A stretch of 35,491 nt of DNA. Origin: Nitrospira sp. GTDB lineage: Bacteria > Nitrospirota > Nitrospiria > Nitrospirales > Nitrospiraceae. Where the stretch lies: NCBI GenBank assembly GCA_016873455.1, contig VGXE01000019.1, forward strand, positions 1 to 35,491. Direction: 5' to 3'. Below the pieces are notes generated by a model. It was not told the origin of the DNA and searched no databases. It saw only the letters and a list, made by a program, of their open reading frames with translations. Shown here piece by piece: positions 24,066-33,948 of this stretch; the stretch's first letter is position 1, and every line of letters begins with the position of its first letter. Made by a program: the position numbers and the translations under genes.

Positions 24066-25492
24066 CCTACGAAGTGGTGGTCGGCGTTGAAGTGCATGCG
24101 CAGCTGCGGACCACGTCCAAGATGTTCTGCGGCTGTCCGACGCGGTTCGGAGCGCCCCCCAACAGCCACACCTGCCCGGTGTGTCTCGGCTTGCCCGGCA
24201 GCTTACCCGTGATCAATCGAATGGCCGTGGAAATGGCCGTGCGAGCGGGGTTGGCCCTGAATTGCACGATCGGTGGGAACAATCGATTTGCCCGGAAGAA
24301 CTATTTCTATCCGGATTTGCCAAAGGGTTATCAGATTTCCCAGTACGAGTCGCCGATCTGTGAGCACGGGTGGATCGATATCGCCTCCGGCACGGGGAGT
24401 AAGCGGGTGCGTATCCGCCGTGCTCATCTTGAAGAAGATGCTGGGAAGAACGTGCATCAAGCCGGTGCGAACGGGAGCGTGGTGGATCTGAATCGCGCCG
24501 GGACACCGCTGTTGGAAATTGTCACCGAGCCGGATCTGCGGTCCTCGGACGAGGTTGTGGCCTATCTCAAAGGGTTGCGCGACATCTTGATGTATCTCGA
24601 TGTGTGTGACGGCAACATGGACGAAGGCAGTTTCCGGTGCGAGCCCAATTTGTCGCTCCGCCCGGCTGGGCAACAAGCATTTGGCACGAAGGTCGAATTG
24701 AAGAACATCAATTCCTTCAAGTACGTGAAGGACGCGATGGACTATGAGATCAAGCGCCAGACGAAAGTGCTGAGTGAGGGTGGGAAGATCAAGCAGGAAA
24801 CGCGCTTATGGAATATTGAGCGAGGGGAAACGGCGGTCATGCGCTCCAAGGAAGAAGCGCACGACTACCGGTATTTCCCCGATCCGGATTTGGTGCCGCT
24901 GAGGTTGGAAAAAGAATGGGTCGAGGGTTTCCGCACCGGTCTGCCGGAGTTGCCTGCGGCACGGCTCTCGCGATTCATCAACGAATATGGATTGCCTGAC
25001 TATGATGCTGGGGTTCTGACGTGGTCCAAAACGCTCGCCGATTATTACGAGCGCTGTGTGAAGCTCTTCAATCAGCCCAAAACCGTCAGCAACTGGGTGA
25101 TGGGTGAGTTGGCGAGGGAACTGAATAACTCAGGCCTTGATGCGAGTGTCTCGCCTGTTTCTCCTGAGCGGCTCGTGAGCCTTCTGCAACTGGTGGAGAA
25201 GGGCACGATCAGTCTCAAAGTTGCGAGGGAGATCTTTCCTGAGATGTACAGCAGCGGTAAATCGCCCGATCAGATCGTTCAAGAAAAGGGGCTGACGCAA
25301 GTCTCAGACGAAGGGGCGCTGGAGAAAATCATCGCCGATGTGCTCGTAAAGAATCCTGCGCAGGTGGTGCAGTTCAAGGAAGGTAAACAGCAAGTGCTGG
25401 GCTTTTTGGTCGGGCAGGTGATGAAGGCCAGCGCGGGCAAGGCGAATCCAGGGAAAGTGAATGAGTTGTTGAAGAGAAAGCTGACTGCGTAG
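24062..25492 (+). CDS. gatB: Asp-tRNA(Asn)/Glu-tRNA(Gln) amidotransferase subunit B
   Basis: 476 residues. [20 protein letters not shown] at the start with the zinc cysteines CGC and [11 protein letters not shown]; then [63 protein letters not shown] and [15 protein letters not shown], all canonical. The C-terminal YqeY-like helical tail ends in a [15 protein letters not shown] motif. GatB binds the mischarged tRNA, phosphorylates the acyl group and accepts ammonia from GatA. It overlaps the YtxH-like gene as ATGA, and eno follows after 33 nt. Confidence 0.98.
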   Translation: MTYEVVVGVEVHAQLRTTSKMFCGCPTRFGAPPNSHTCPVCLGLPGSLPVINRMAVEMAVRAGLALNCTIGGNNRFARKNYFYPDLPKGYQISQYESPICEHGWIDIASGTGSKRVRIRRAHLEEDAGKNVHQAGANGSVVDLNRAGTPLLEIVTEPDLRSSDEVVAYLKGLRDILMYLDVCDGNMDEGSFRCEPNLSLRPAGQQAFGTKVELKNINSFKYVKDAMDYEIKRQTKVLSEGGKIKQETRLWNIERGETAVMRSKEEAHDYRYFPDPDLVPLRLEKEWVEGFRTGLPELPAARLSRFINEYGLPDYDAGVLTWSKTLADYYERCVKLFNQPKTVSNWVMGELARELNNSGLDASVSPVSPERLVSLLQLVEKGTISLKVAREIFPEMYSSGKSPDQIVQEKGLTQVSDEGALEKIIADVLVKNPAQVVQFKEGKQQVLGFLVGQVMKASAGKANPGKVNELLKRKLTA

Positions 25493-26812
<1,320 letters not shown>

Positions 26813-26876
26813 TTGTCGGGGGCTGGAGATTGCCGCGTGCTAATGGTAACTCGTGAAGGGCATCTCTGTGGGGATA

Positions 26877-26985
26877 AGAGCTGATAGCCAATGGCGTATA
26901 GCACGTGATCGGATCAGGTCATGGGTTCGCTTCGATGAGTTTTCCGGTTCTGTGCCATAAGCCATATGCCATACGCTCTGTTCTT
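26877..26985 (+). repeat. TATGGC-type inverted repeat, copy 1 (eno-ftsB gap)
   Basis: The left arm AGCTGATAGCCAATGGCG with TATAGCACGTGATCGGA pairs with the right arm, whose reverse complement contains AGAGCGTATGGCATATGGCT and TATGGCACAGAACCGGA. The element shares the words TAGCACG-GATCGGAT and CCGGTYCTGTGCCATA with the copy at 31605-31722, while loop and arm details differ. It occupies about half of the 231-bp gap before the ftsB-like gene. Confidence 0.83.
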
Positions 26986-27043
26986 CGTATGAGATACGGA
27001 TGACGAGGCGCGAAGAAGGACTTCCTTCGTAGCACATGACTCG

Positions 27044-27415
27044 GTGGTTGAAGAGATGATCATCAAACAAAATCGCGGGAGGCAGTGGCTGGGCTTGCAA
27101 CGGCGCCTGGTTGTTGTGGCCCAAATCGCCGGAATGGGAGCCTGTTTGTGGTTGTTCGTCACGCTGTTTTTCGGCGAAATGGGGCTGCTGCGGTATGTGG
27201 CCATGCGGAATTATGAGGGGCAGCTTGAAAGCGATCTCTTGGCGCTGCGCAACGAGACAGCCTCGCTTCGGAAAGACATCGTCCGTTTACAGCATGATCC
27301 GGCGAAGATTGAGCAACTGGCCAGAGAACGATTGGGCTACGTGCGAAAAGGGGAGACGGTCTATCAACTCAATTCCGATGCGGTTGATGCCCAGGAGCGC
27401 CGGTCAAAACCATGA
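27044..27415 (+). CDS. ftsB: FtsB/DivIC-like septum formation protein
   Basis: 123 residues if GTG 27044 is used, 119 from ATG 27056 (MIIKQNRGRQW); neither has a strong Shine-Dalgarno. Short cytoplasmic N-terminus, one membrane helix (about 22-45 from the GTG: VVVAQIAGMGACLWLFVTLF), then a coiled coil (YEGQLESDLLALRNETASLR, KDIVRLQHDPAKIEQLARER) and the family motif LGYVRKGETVYQL. FtsB links FtsQ and FtsL in the divisome. Its position after eno is the common eno-ftsB order. The end overlaps era as ATGA. Confidence 0.88.
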   Translation: MVEEMIIKQNRGRQWLGLQRRLVVVAQIAGMGACLWLFVTLFFGEMGLLRYVAMRNYEGQLESDLLALRNETASLRKDIVRLQHDPAKIEQLARERLGYVRKGETVYQLNSDAVDAQERRSKP

Positions 27416-28296
27416 AATTCGGAACCGTTGCCATTGTCGGACGCTCGAATGTGGGCAAATCAACCCTGCTCAACCGCTTGCTGGGTGAAAAGATCGCGAT
27501 CGTGTCGGACAAGCCGCAGACTACCAGGACACGCATTTTAGGGGTCGTTCATGTGCCGGATGGCCAGATTGCGTTTCTCGATACGCCAGGTTTGCACAAA
27601 CCGCAACATCTGCTGAATCGGCGGATGGTTCGGACGGCGGTCGAGGCATTGGAAGAGGCGGATCTTTTGTATGTGCTCATGGATGCCACGAGTTTGCCGG
27701 GGCCCGGCGATCTTGCCGCTGTCTCCTACGTCAAGGAAGCGATGGCCAAACAGTCCCGCCCGGCCATCTTGGTGGTCACAAAAGTCGATCTCGTCAACAA
27801 ACTCAAATTGCTCCCAGTTCTTGAAAGTTATGCCAGGCTATTCGATTGGGCGGACGTCGTGCCGGTCTCTTCACAGACTGGAGACAATATCGACCGGCTC
27901 CTTGCCGTGACGATCCCACATTTGTCGGAGAGTGAGGGGGCCTACGGTGACGATGTCGTAACCGATCAAACGATGCGGACCCTGGCCGGAGAAATCATCC
28001 GCGAAAAAATCTTGCAGGCGACCGAGCAAGAGGTGCCGTACTCCGTGGCGGTGGAGATCGATCAGTTCAAGGAGGAAGGCAGGCTGGCCCGCATTCACGC
28101 CTCGATTCTCGTGGAGCGTGAAACCCAGAAAGGCATTCTGATCGGCAAACATGGGGAACGGTTAAAGGCGATCAGCACACAGGCGCGGCAGGATATGGAA
28201 CGGTTGTTCGGCATGAAAGTGTTTCTCGAGGTCTGGGTCAAGGTGAAAGAATCGTGGCGGGAAGATGAGCAGCTGTTGGTTGAACTCGGATATTAG
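27412..28296 (+). CDS. era: GTPase Era
   Basis: 294 residues. G-domain motifs: VAIVGRSNVGKSTLLN (G1), QTTRTRILG (G2), FLDTPGLHKPQ (G3), VVTKVDL (G4), VPVSSQTGDN (G5). The C-terminal KH domain has ETQKGILIGKHGERLKAIST and VFLEVWVKVKESWREDE. Residue 1 of the G1 motif is Arg-Ser (GRSNVGKS), where many Era proteins have GRPNVGKS, a mild variation. Era binds the 3' end of 16S rRNA and is needed for 30S maturation. Starts within the stop of the ftsB-like gene. Confidence 0.97.
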   Translation: MKFGTVAIVGRSNVGKSTLLNRLLGEKIAIVSDKPQTTRTRILGVVHVPDGQIAFLDTPGLHKPQHLLNRRMVRTAVEALEEADLLYVLMDATSLPGPGDLAAVSYVKEAMAKQSRPAILVVTKVDLVNKLKLLPVLESYARLFDWADVVPVSSQTGDNIDRLLAVTIPHLSESEGAYGDDVVTDQTMRTLAGEIIREKILQATEQEVPYSVAVEIDQFKEEGRLARIHASILVERETQKGILIGKHGERLKAISTQARQDMERLFGMKVFLEVWVKVKESWREDEQLLVELGY

Positions 28297-28397
28297 AAAA
28301 CGGGAAAGTCCCAAGGTCGTAAGGTCCAAGGTTCAAGGCCGGCAAATCGAAAGTCTTCGGATTCAGGCTTGATGACTCGATGACTCTTTAGCTCGGT
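28297..28397 (+). repeat. AAGGTCC micro-repeats between era and mgtE
   Basis: Direct short-period copies CCAAGGTCGTAAGGTCCAAG followed by GTTCAAGGCC (28311-28340), then a GATGACTC pair (28371-28387: GATGACTCGATGACTC). These resemble the other short-period repeats of the window but use different units and show no obvious long hairpin. Confidence 0.5.
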
Positions 28398-29864
28398 ATG
28401 ACCATGCAGCAAACTGAACGCCCTCCAGATCCGCGGCCCCAGGAGATACGCCCTCGCGTGTCCGAGAGGGATATGCTGCGCGATGTCTTGCGCGATCAGG
28501 TGGAGCGTGGGCAGACCAAGTCCGATATCGTGCTCCAATCCGTGCAGCGCCTCTTGCGGCGTGGCGCCATCACCAATCTTTCGAAAATGCTGGGGCGCAT
28601 GCATCCGGCCGATATTGCCAAGGCCGTGAATCACCTGTCGTCTCCAAAGGAAAAACGGGAAGTCTTCGAATTGGTCCGGGGCGAGAACAAGCGCGGGCAG
28701 GTATTGAGCGAACTTGACGGTGAGAGCATTCAGGAAGTGTTGGCCGATCTGCTGCACTCGGATGTGGCGTGGTTGCTGAAGGATCTCGGCCCAGACGATG
28801 TGGCCTACATTCTGGGATTTCTTCCGGAAGACCGCGGGAAGGAAATCCTCGCCTTGATGAAGGCGGAGGACTCGACCGAGGTCGAGGGCATTCTCAAGTA
28901 CGCCAAAGATACCGCCGGCGGCATCATGACGACGGAGTTCTTTTCTCTGTCGGAGGATGCGACCGCGCAGGAGGCGATCCGCCGGCTTCAGCATGCCACG
29001 GACGCGGAAATGGTGTTTTACATCTATGTTACGGACAAGGACGACCATCTGGTCGGCGTGCTGTCGTTGCGGCAGCTTCTGACGGTCCCGCCCGCGACGC
29101 CGTTGAAGAACATCATGACGCGCGATGTGATGAATGTGGCGGTCGATATGGACCAGGAGGAAGTCGCGCGCCAGGTGGCCAGTTACAACTTGCTGGCGAT
29201 CCCGGTGGTCGAGAAAGACGGCACGCTGGTGGGAATTATCACCGTCGACGACGTGGTGGACGTCATCCGAGAGGAAGCGACGGAAGACATGCTCAAAATG
29301 GCCGGCGCCATTGAAGAAGAGCCGGCGTCAAAATCCTCAAGTTTGGGGTCGGCCAAGCTGCGGCTACCGTGGCTGTTTACCAACCTCGTCGGCAGCCTGT
29401 TGTCGGGCTTAATCCTGTGGTACTTCCGCTATACGATTCAGGAGGTGGTCGCGATCGTCAGTTTCATTCCGGTCATCGCTGCGATGGGGGGCAATGTGGG
29501 GCTGCAATCTTCAACGTTGATCATTCGTGGGTTGGCCACCGGCCTCGTCGAGTTAACCGACGTCTGGACGGTGTTTTTCCGCGAGGTGAAGATTGGTCTT
29601 CTCATGGGGCTTGCCTGTGGACTCATGTTGACCGTCGTCGGGTGGGTCTTGGGCCAGGGATTCTTGGGTGTCGTCGTGGGGGCCTCCTTGGTGATCGCAT
29701 TTCTTGTGTCCACGAGTATGGCCACCATCATGCCTATTGTGCTGAAGCGGATGGGCGTGGATCCGGCCGTCGCCGCCGGGCCGTTTGTGACCACGGCAAA
29801 CGACATCACCGGCATTACCATCTATCTCACGCTGGCGACGATCTTTCTGGACTCTCTCCGGTGA
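28398..29864 (+). CDS. mgtE: Magnesium transporter MgtE
   Basis: 488 residues. N-terminal superhelical Mg-sensing domain (about 30-155: LRRGAITNLSKMLGRMHPAD, LLHSDVAWLLKDLGPDDVAY, ILKYAKDTAGGIMTTEFFSL), two CBS domains (about 150-275, including VLSLRQLLTVPPATPLKNIM and VVEKDGTLVGIITVDDVVDV), and five membrane helices with the pore signatures MGGNVGLQSSTL and GPFVTTANDITGITIYL. Mg2+ channel or transporter of the inner membrane, gated by cytoplasmic Mg. I see no Mg-responsive M-box-like leader in the 101-nt upstream gap, which is too short and repeat-filled. Confidence 0.96.
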   Translation: MTMQQTERPPDPRPQEIRPRVSERDMLRDVLRDQVERGQTKSDIVLQSVQRLLRRGAITNLSKMLGRMHPADIAKAVNHLSSPKEKREVFELVRGENKRGQVLSELDGESIQEVLADLLHSDVAWLLKDLGPDDVAYILGFLPEDRGKEILALMKAEDSTEVEGILKYAKDTAGGIMTTEFFSLSEDATAQEAIRRLQHATDAEMVFYIYVTDKDDHLVGVLSLRQLLTVPPATPLKNIMTRDVMNVAVDMDQEEVARQVASYNLLAIPVVEKDGTLVGIITVDDVVDVIREEATEDMLKMAGAIEEEPASKSSSLGSAKLRLPWLFTNLVGSLLSGLILWYFRYTIQEVVAIVSFIPVIAAMGGNVGLQSSTLIIRGLATGLVELTDVWTVFFREVKIGLLMGLACGLMLTVVGWVLGQGFLGVVVGASLVIAFLVSTSMATIMPIVLKRMGVDPAVAAGPFVTTANDITGITIYLTLATIFLDSLR

Positions 29865-29921
29865 CGCGCATCGATTCACACAGACCATGTCTGGTTGCTA
29901 TTCAATGAGGACGGGTGCGTC

Positions 29922-30716
29922 ATGCCGCTGGTAAAGGCGACGGCCATTGTGTTGCGAAGCCGCAAGTGGGGCGAGGCTGACCGGATTGTCACGTGTTATG
30001 CGAAGACGTTGGGGAAGATTCGGGGAGTCGCCCGCGGCGCCCGCCGCCAGAAAAGCCGATTCGGCGCGGCGCTGGAGCCGTTTACGGTCTGCCGGCTGGA
30101 CTTATTCGAAAAAACGGGTGACTCGCTGTTCAGGATTTCCCACGTCGACGTGCTCTCGTCGTTGCACGTGTTACGCGAGGATCTCGGCTTGATGGCGGCA
30201 GCAGCGCGGATGGTCAATGTTGTGGCTGCGGTGACTCCTGATGGAGATCCGGATCCAGTGCTCTTTGAGACGCTTGAGCAAGGTCTCGCGTCGCTTTCGC
30301 AGAGTGGGGATCCAGCCTGCACGGCCCTGCTGTTTCAAATCAAACTTTTAGGACTCACCGGGTTTCGCCCGCAAACGGATCATTGCGCTGCTTGCGGGAA
30401 GACACGTATGGCCGGGGCGCCGCACTTCTCACCGCTTGCGGGTGGGCTTGTGTGCATGCCGTGCGCCGCTCGGCAGCATACTCGTTGCGTCGTCCTGTCG
30501 CAGGGGAGCCTCGCATTTCTCCAACAAGCCATTCGGTTGGCGCCGTCACTCGTGACGAGACTTCGGGCCACCGGACGGGTGCGGGATGAAGTCGAAGAAG
30601 CAATTGAGCGCTATGTCACCGTGGTCGCCGGCAGACGCTTGCCGCCGGCAGATTTTTTATTGCGCGCGCCTCAGCCTGTGCAGGCAGTGTTTGTCCCTGC
30701 GGGGGGGAGAGCATGA
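29922..30716 (+). CDS. recO: DNA repair protein RecO
   Basis: 264 residues from ATG 29922 (MPLVKATAIVLRSRKWGEAD), a typical RecO start; the ORF reaches back to a TTG at 29895 but those residues are not family-like. N-terminal OB fold (VTCYAKTLGKIRGVARGARR, ALEPFTVCRLDLFEKTGDSL), then helices, and a C4 zinc site (HCAACGKTR with VCMPCAARQ). RecO binds ssDNA, RecR and SSB to load RecA in gap repair. It overlaps the DUF971 gene by 4 nt (ATGA). Confidence 0.94.
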   Translation: MPLVKATAIVLRSRKWGEADRIVTCYAKTLGKIRGVARGARRQKSRFGAALEPFTVCRLDLFEKTGDSLFRISHVDVLSSLHVLREDLGLMAAAARMVNVVAAVTPDGDPDPVLFETLEQGLASLSQSGDPACTALLFQIKLLGLTGFRPQTDHCAACGKTRMAGAPHFSPLAGGLVCMPCAARQHTRCVVLSQGSLAFLQQAIRLAPSLVTRLRATGRVRDEVEEAIERYVTVVAGRRLPPADFLLRAPQPVQAVFVPAGGRA

Positions 30717-31069
30717 CACAGAGCGCGCTTGAACCGCGCGATATGGCCTGGATCGACAAGGGAGTCTTAGGCATTGAATGGAGCGACGGGCACAAGAGCG
30801 TCTATCCGGTTCGGCATCTCCGCCAGCAATGCCCCTGTGCGGCCTGTGTGGATGAATGGACCGGGGAGCGGCGCCTAAAGGGCGACGATGTTCCCATGCT
30901 CATCATGGTGCAGGATATTCAGCCGGTTGGCCGCTATGCGTTTCAATTCACGTGGAGCGACGGCCACGATACGGGCATTTATGCCTATTCCTTGTTGAGG
31001 AAGTTATGTCAATGCGATGTCTGTCAACCGGTCAAGCCTGCCGAGCCCAAATCCAGAAGGCTCATGTGA
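30713..31069 (+). CDS. DUF971 domain protein (gamma-butyrobetaine hydroxylase-like N-terminal fold)
   Basis: 118 residues. Family blocks: LGIEWSDGHKSVYPVRHLRQ, CPCAACVDEWTGERRL, VQDIQPVGRYAFQFTWSDGH and GIYAYSLLRKLCQC followed by DVCQP. The cysteines CPCAAC and CQCDVC are well placed to bind a metal ion. DUF971 proteins are often linked to iron-sulfur proteins of the Mrp/ApbC type or stand alone; the biochemical role is unknown. It overlaps recO at its start, and a lipoprotein gene starts 15 nt after its stop. Confidence 0.87.
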   Translation: MTQSALEPRDMAWIDKGVLGIEWSDGHKSVYPVRHLRQQCPCAACVDEWTGERRLKGDDVPMLIMVQDIQPVGRYAFQFTWSDGHDTGIYAYSLLRKLCQCDVCQPVKPAEPKSRRLM

Positions 31070-31084
31070 AGAAGGGATGGAGAC

Positions 31085-31579
31085 ATGAGTGACGGGAGGG
31101 TTTCTCGATATCGTCCATCCCTGACAACTCTGCGCCGTTCGGGTGCGTGGTGCGCCCTCCTGGTGGTTGTGGCCTTTGCGAGCTGCAAGAGTGTGCCGAC
31201 ACTGGAGCAACAAGAACAGTTGGTCCGAGAGAACAATCTCGTTCTTGACCACGTGACCGTACGGGCGGTCGTTAATGTCTGGGGAGAACCTCCCCACTAT
31301 CGCAGTCAGTTTACGCAATTCTTTGTCATGTCGGATCTCAGCATGATTCCCACTTCACGCGTGGCGACAGGAGAAACACCCAGAGGATGGAATGCCGGAG
31401 TTCATGCCGGAGAAGGCGTCTACTTCGCGTATCCCGATCGTGGATGGTTGCTGGTCTTTCACGATGATCGGCTTGTCTATAAGGAAGAGCTCAAGCCTGA
31501 TGGGATGCGCACCCTTATTAACACCTGGGCCTATGAGGATCGATTCAAAACACGGTTAGACGGTACTCCGACACCCTAG
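31085..31579 (+). CDS. Putative lipoprotein of unknown function
   Basis: 164 residues. The signal sequence LLVVVAFASC ends in a lipobox (FASC, Cys about 36), so the mature protein is probably lipid-anchored at the outer or inner membrane. The mature part (KSVPTLEQQEQLVRENNLVL, VTVRAVVNVWGEPPHYRSQF, RGWLLVFHDDRLVYKEELKP) has the look of a small alpha/beta lipoprotein, with VxxxWGEPxxxRxxF and a final beta hairpin reminiscent of SmpA/BamE-type folds; this resemblance is weak. Follows the DUF971 gene closely with GGGATGGAGAC just upstream of the ATG. Confidence 0.75.
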   Translation: MSDGRVSRYRPSLTTLRRSGAWCALLVVVAFASCKSVPTLEQQEQLVRENNLVLDHVTVRAVVNVWGEPPHYRSQFTQFFVMSDLSMIPTSRVATGETPRGWNAGVHAGEGVYFAYPDRGWLLVFHDDRLVYKEELKPDGMRTLINTWAYEDRFKTRLDGTPTP

Positions 31580-31604
31580 CGTCTCTCGTGAAACGTGGTC
31601 GATC

Positions 31605-31722
31605 CAAAGAGCCAATAGCGTATGGCCTATAGCACGAGATCGGATGGGAATGTCCTGCCATCGGCGGCTCGTTGTTCCGGTCCTGTGCCATATGCCATCA
31701 GCCATAAGCCATAGGCTCTTTG
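31605..31722 (+). repeat. TATGGC-type inverted repeat, copy 2 (upstream of glgA)
   Basis: The left end CAAAGAGCCAATAGCGTATG continues GCCTATAGCACGAGATCGGA; the right end in reverse complement reads CAAAGAGCCTATGGCTTATG, then GCTGATGGCATATGG and CACAGGACCGGA. It is the second copy of the family at 26877-26985 (shared core words GCACG-GATCGGAT and CCGGTYCTGTGCCATA), with perfect 9-bp tips (CAAAGAGCC). It fills most of the 171-bp gap before glgA and ends 28 nt before its ATG. Confidence 0.85.
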
Positions 31723-31750
31723 ACGTGACTAGGATTCACGAGCGACGATC

Positions 31751-33259
31751 ATGACAGAGTTCCTGAATATCGTGATTGCCGCCTCGGAGGCTGTGCCCTA
31801 TGCCAAAACGGGTGGGCTGGCTGATGTTGCCGGCGCATTACCCGTGGAATTGGTCAAGCTAGGGCATCGGGTGACCCTTGTGCTGCCGGGCTATCGAAGC
31901 ATTTGGGCGGGCCATCACTTTCGCCAGGTATCACAACAATTCCGCATCCCGATTGGAGGACTGCCTGTAGAGGCCTCCTTGGAAGAAGAACAGGTATCCA
32001 TTGCCGGGACCTCTTATCCGTTGAGAGTTCTGGCAGTGCGATGTGATTCCTTGTACGACCGTTCGGGGTTGTATCAGGATCGAGACGGGGACTATCCGGA
32101 CAACCTTGATCGATTTGTCGTATTTTCCAGGGCAATTATTGAGGCGGTCGATCGGCTGAGTGCGGAACCGGATGAAGTCGTGGATATCCTCCATCTGCAC
32201 GATTGGCAAACGGCATTGTGCGCCGTGTATCTGAACGCCATGGCCAAGGGGCGCAGACGGAGCCACCCCAAGACTCTGTTGACGCTGCACAACATGGGAT
32301 ATCAGGGAATCTTTCCTGGTGCGCAATTTTCCAGAACGGGCTTGGATCCCAGCGTCTTCACACCGAATGGGCTTGAGTTTTATGGATCGGTCAATTGCCT
32401 CAAAGGAGGCATCATGTTCTCGGATGCCGTGTCAACGGTCAGCGAAACGTATGCGAAAGAAATCCTGACGGCAGAGTTTGGCTGCGGACTTGAAGGGGTG
32501 CTTGCCAGCCGTTCCGATATCGTGCACGGGATTACCAACGGGATTGACAGTGCCACCTGGAACCCAGAAACAGATCCACATTTGCCTGCCCACTACGGAG
32601 TTGCGGATTTGTCCGGAAAACGGGTGTGCAAACAGGCGGTGCAACGCGAGCTGGGGCTGCCGAATCGCGACGTGCCGCTGTTGGCCGTGATCGGCCGGCT
32701 GACCCCGCAAAAGGGATTCGATCTGGTCCTGGACGTGCTCTCCGAATTAGTCGCGCTGGATGTGCAGATTGCGGTGTTGGGGACCGGCGATCATCGGCTG
32801 GAGCAGGAATTTCTCCAGGCGAGGTCACACTATCCGAACCAGGTTGGAGTCGTCATCGGCTTTAGTGAGGGACTTGCGCACCGCATTGAAGCGGGCGCAG
32901 ACATGCTGATGATGCCCTCACGATACGAACCGTGCGGGTTGAGCCAACTCTACAGCCTTCGATATGGAACGGTACCGATTGTACGTCGAACCGGCGGACT
33001 GGCTGATACCGTCGTGCCGTTCAAGCCGATCACCGCCCAAGCCGGTATTGCGACAGGCTTCCATTTTATTGACCCTTCACACGAAGCGCTGCTCACGACA
33101 CTGTTGCTCGCTCTTCGTGTCTATAGAGATCGTGACCAGTGGGAGAGACTGATGCGGGCGGGAATGAACACAGATGTGTCTTGGGCGCGGGCGACACAAC
33201 AATATGTGCGGCTGTACGAATCGCTGTTGAAGAGGAACGACGCGCGAAAATCTATCTGA
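31751..33259 (+). CDS. glgA: Glycogen (ADP-glucose) synthase, GT5 family
   Basis: 502 residues. EAVPYAKTGGLADVAGALPV at the start holds the ADP-glucose-binding KTGGL motif; HLHDWQTAL, THHNMG-like LHNMGYQGIF, INTVSETYAKEI-like VSTVSETYAKEILTAEFG, HGITNGIDSATWNP, IGRLTPQKGFDLV, and the C-terminal acceptor region MMPSRYEPCGLSQLYSLRYG with VRRTGGLADTV are all canonical. It elongates alpha-1,4 glucan from ADP-glucose. GlgC, GlgB and GlgP are not in the window. A hairpin repeat lies directly upstream, and there is no clear Shine-Dalgarno (GAGCGA). Its last 8 nt overlap the convergent lipoprotein gene. Confidence 0.96.
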   Translation: MTEFLNIVIAASEAVPYAKTGGLADVAGALPVELVKLGHRVTLVLPGYRSIWAGHHFRQVSQQFRIPIGGLPVEASLEEEQVSIAGTSYPLRVLAVRCDSLYDRSGLYQDRDGDYPDNLDRFVVFSRAIIEAVDRLSAEPDEVVDILHLHDWQTALCAVYLNAMAKGRRRSHPKTLLTLHNMGYQGIFPGAQFSRTGLDPSVFTPNGLEFYGSVNCLKGGIMFSDAVSTVSETYAKEILTAEFGCGLEGVLASRSDIVHGITNGIDSATWNPETDPHLPAHYGVADLSGKRVCKQAVQRELGLPNRDVPLLAVIGRLTPQKGFDLVLDVLSELVALDVQIAVLGTGDHRLEQEFLQARSHYPNQVGVVIGFSEGLAHRIEAGADMLMMPSRYEPCGLSQLYSLRYGTVPIVRRTGGLADTVVPFKPITAQAGIATGFHFIDPSHEALLTTLLLALRVYRDRDQWERLMRAGMNTDVSWARATQQYVRLYESLLKRNDARKSI

Positions 33260-33761
33260 TGTTAGCCGAGACCGCAACCCCTTGCTCAAGTTCCGTCAGG
33301 AATCTCTTGGCCTGATGGATGTAGTAAGGGGATACGCCCTCACCGAGCGTCAGGACGGAAGCGAACGCGTCGCGAGCTAATCCCACACTGCCATCATGCA
33401 ACGCAAGCTTACCTGTATGAAGGGAGCAGGCAGCCGTCATGGCTTGCACATCGACTGCTAACCGGTTGGGGGGACTGCTAACCAGCCGTTCAAGCTGAGA
33501 CGGCAATGGCAGTATAAACCCATTTTGACCTTCACCATTGGCAGTCAAGGCTGCAGCTTCTGACAAACGCTGCATGCCGGAGCTTGCCTGATGAAGATCA
33601 GAGGCCGACCTGCACGTGCTGTACGTCTCCCACAGTGACATGAACTGAGAGTTATCAAGCCCAGTTGGTTTCGGCGCGAGGTTAGCCTGACACCCAACGA
33701 GAAGAACCATCCCACCGATCAGTCCAACTGACTTCAATCGACTCACTGTGATCTTCAGCAC
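33252..33761 (-). CDS. Small lipoprotein of unknown function
   Basis: 169 residues. The start codon is GTG at 33761, supported by a strong GGAGGT 4 nt upstream. The signal LKSVGLIGGMVLLVGC ends in a lipobox (LVGC, Cys about 24). The mature part is mostly helical, with two Cys (SLWETYSTCRSASDL and QAMTAACSLHTGK) that could form a disulfide, and helical repeats LARDAFASVLTLGEGVSPYY and IHQAKRFLTELEQGVA resembling a TPR-like pair (weak). I do not recognise the family. It converges on glgA with 8 bp of overlap. Confidence 0.75.
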   Translation of the reverse strand: MLKITVSRLKSVGLIGGMVLLVGCQANLAPKPTGLDNSQFMSLWETYSTCRSASDLHQASSGMQRLSEAAALTANGEGQNGFILPLPSQLERLVSSPPNRLAVDVQAMTAACSLHTGKLALHDGSVGLARDAFASVLTLGEGVSPYYIHQAKRFLTELEQGVAVSANIR

Positions 33762-33856
33762 GTTACCTCCGGTGCAAGCTCATGTGAGGGAACATTGTGA
33801 TACGCTAGGCCTATTCATCAGCAATAAGCAGGCCAGCACATATGCCACGTAAGATA

Positions 33857-33885
33857 TTGAATAGTCAAATAAATAAAACTAGAAT
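33857..33885 (+). promoter_or_regulatory. Plus-strand sigma-70 promoter candidate without a downstream gene
   Basis: TTGAAT (33857-33862), 17 bp of A/T-rich spacer, TAGAAT (33880-33885). The hexamers match 4-5 of 6 consensus positions. Transcription would start near 33892 and run through a small hairpin (GTACTC-ACTGTG-GAGTAT) into the repeats and antisense to the LuxR-type gene, so it could make a noncoding RNA. Confidence 0.35.
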
Positions 33886-33948
33886 TAGGCCTGTTCTGTG
33901 TGAATGAGTACTCACTGTGGAGTATTTGCAACAGCGGTGGGTGGGGGA

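Noticed and set aside
28297-28397. Magnesium-responsive leader before mgtE
   Set aside because: The gap is about 100 nt, made of direct micro-repeats, and shows none of the helices expected of an M-box.
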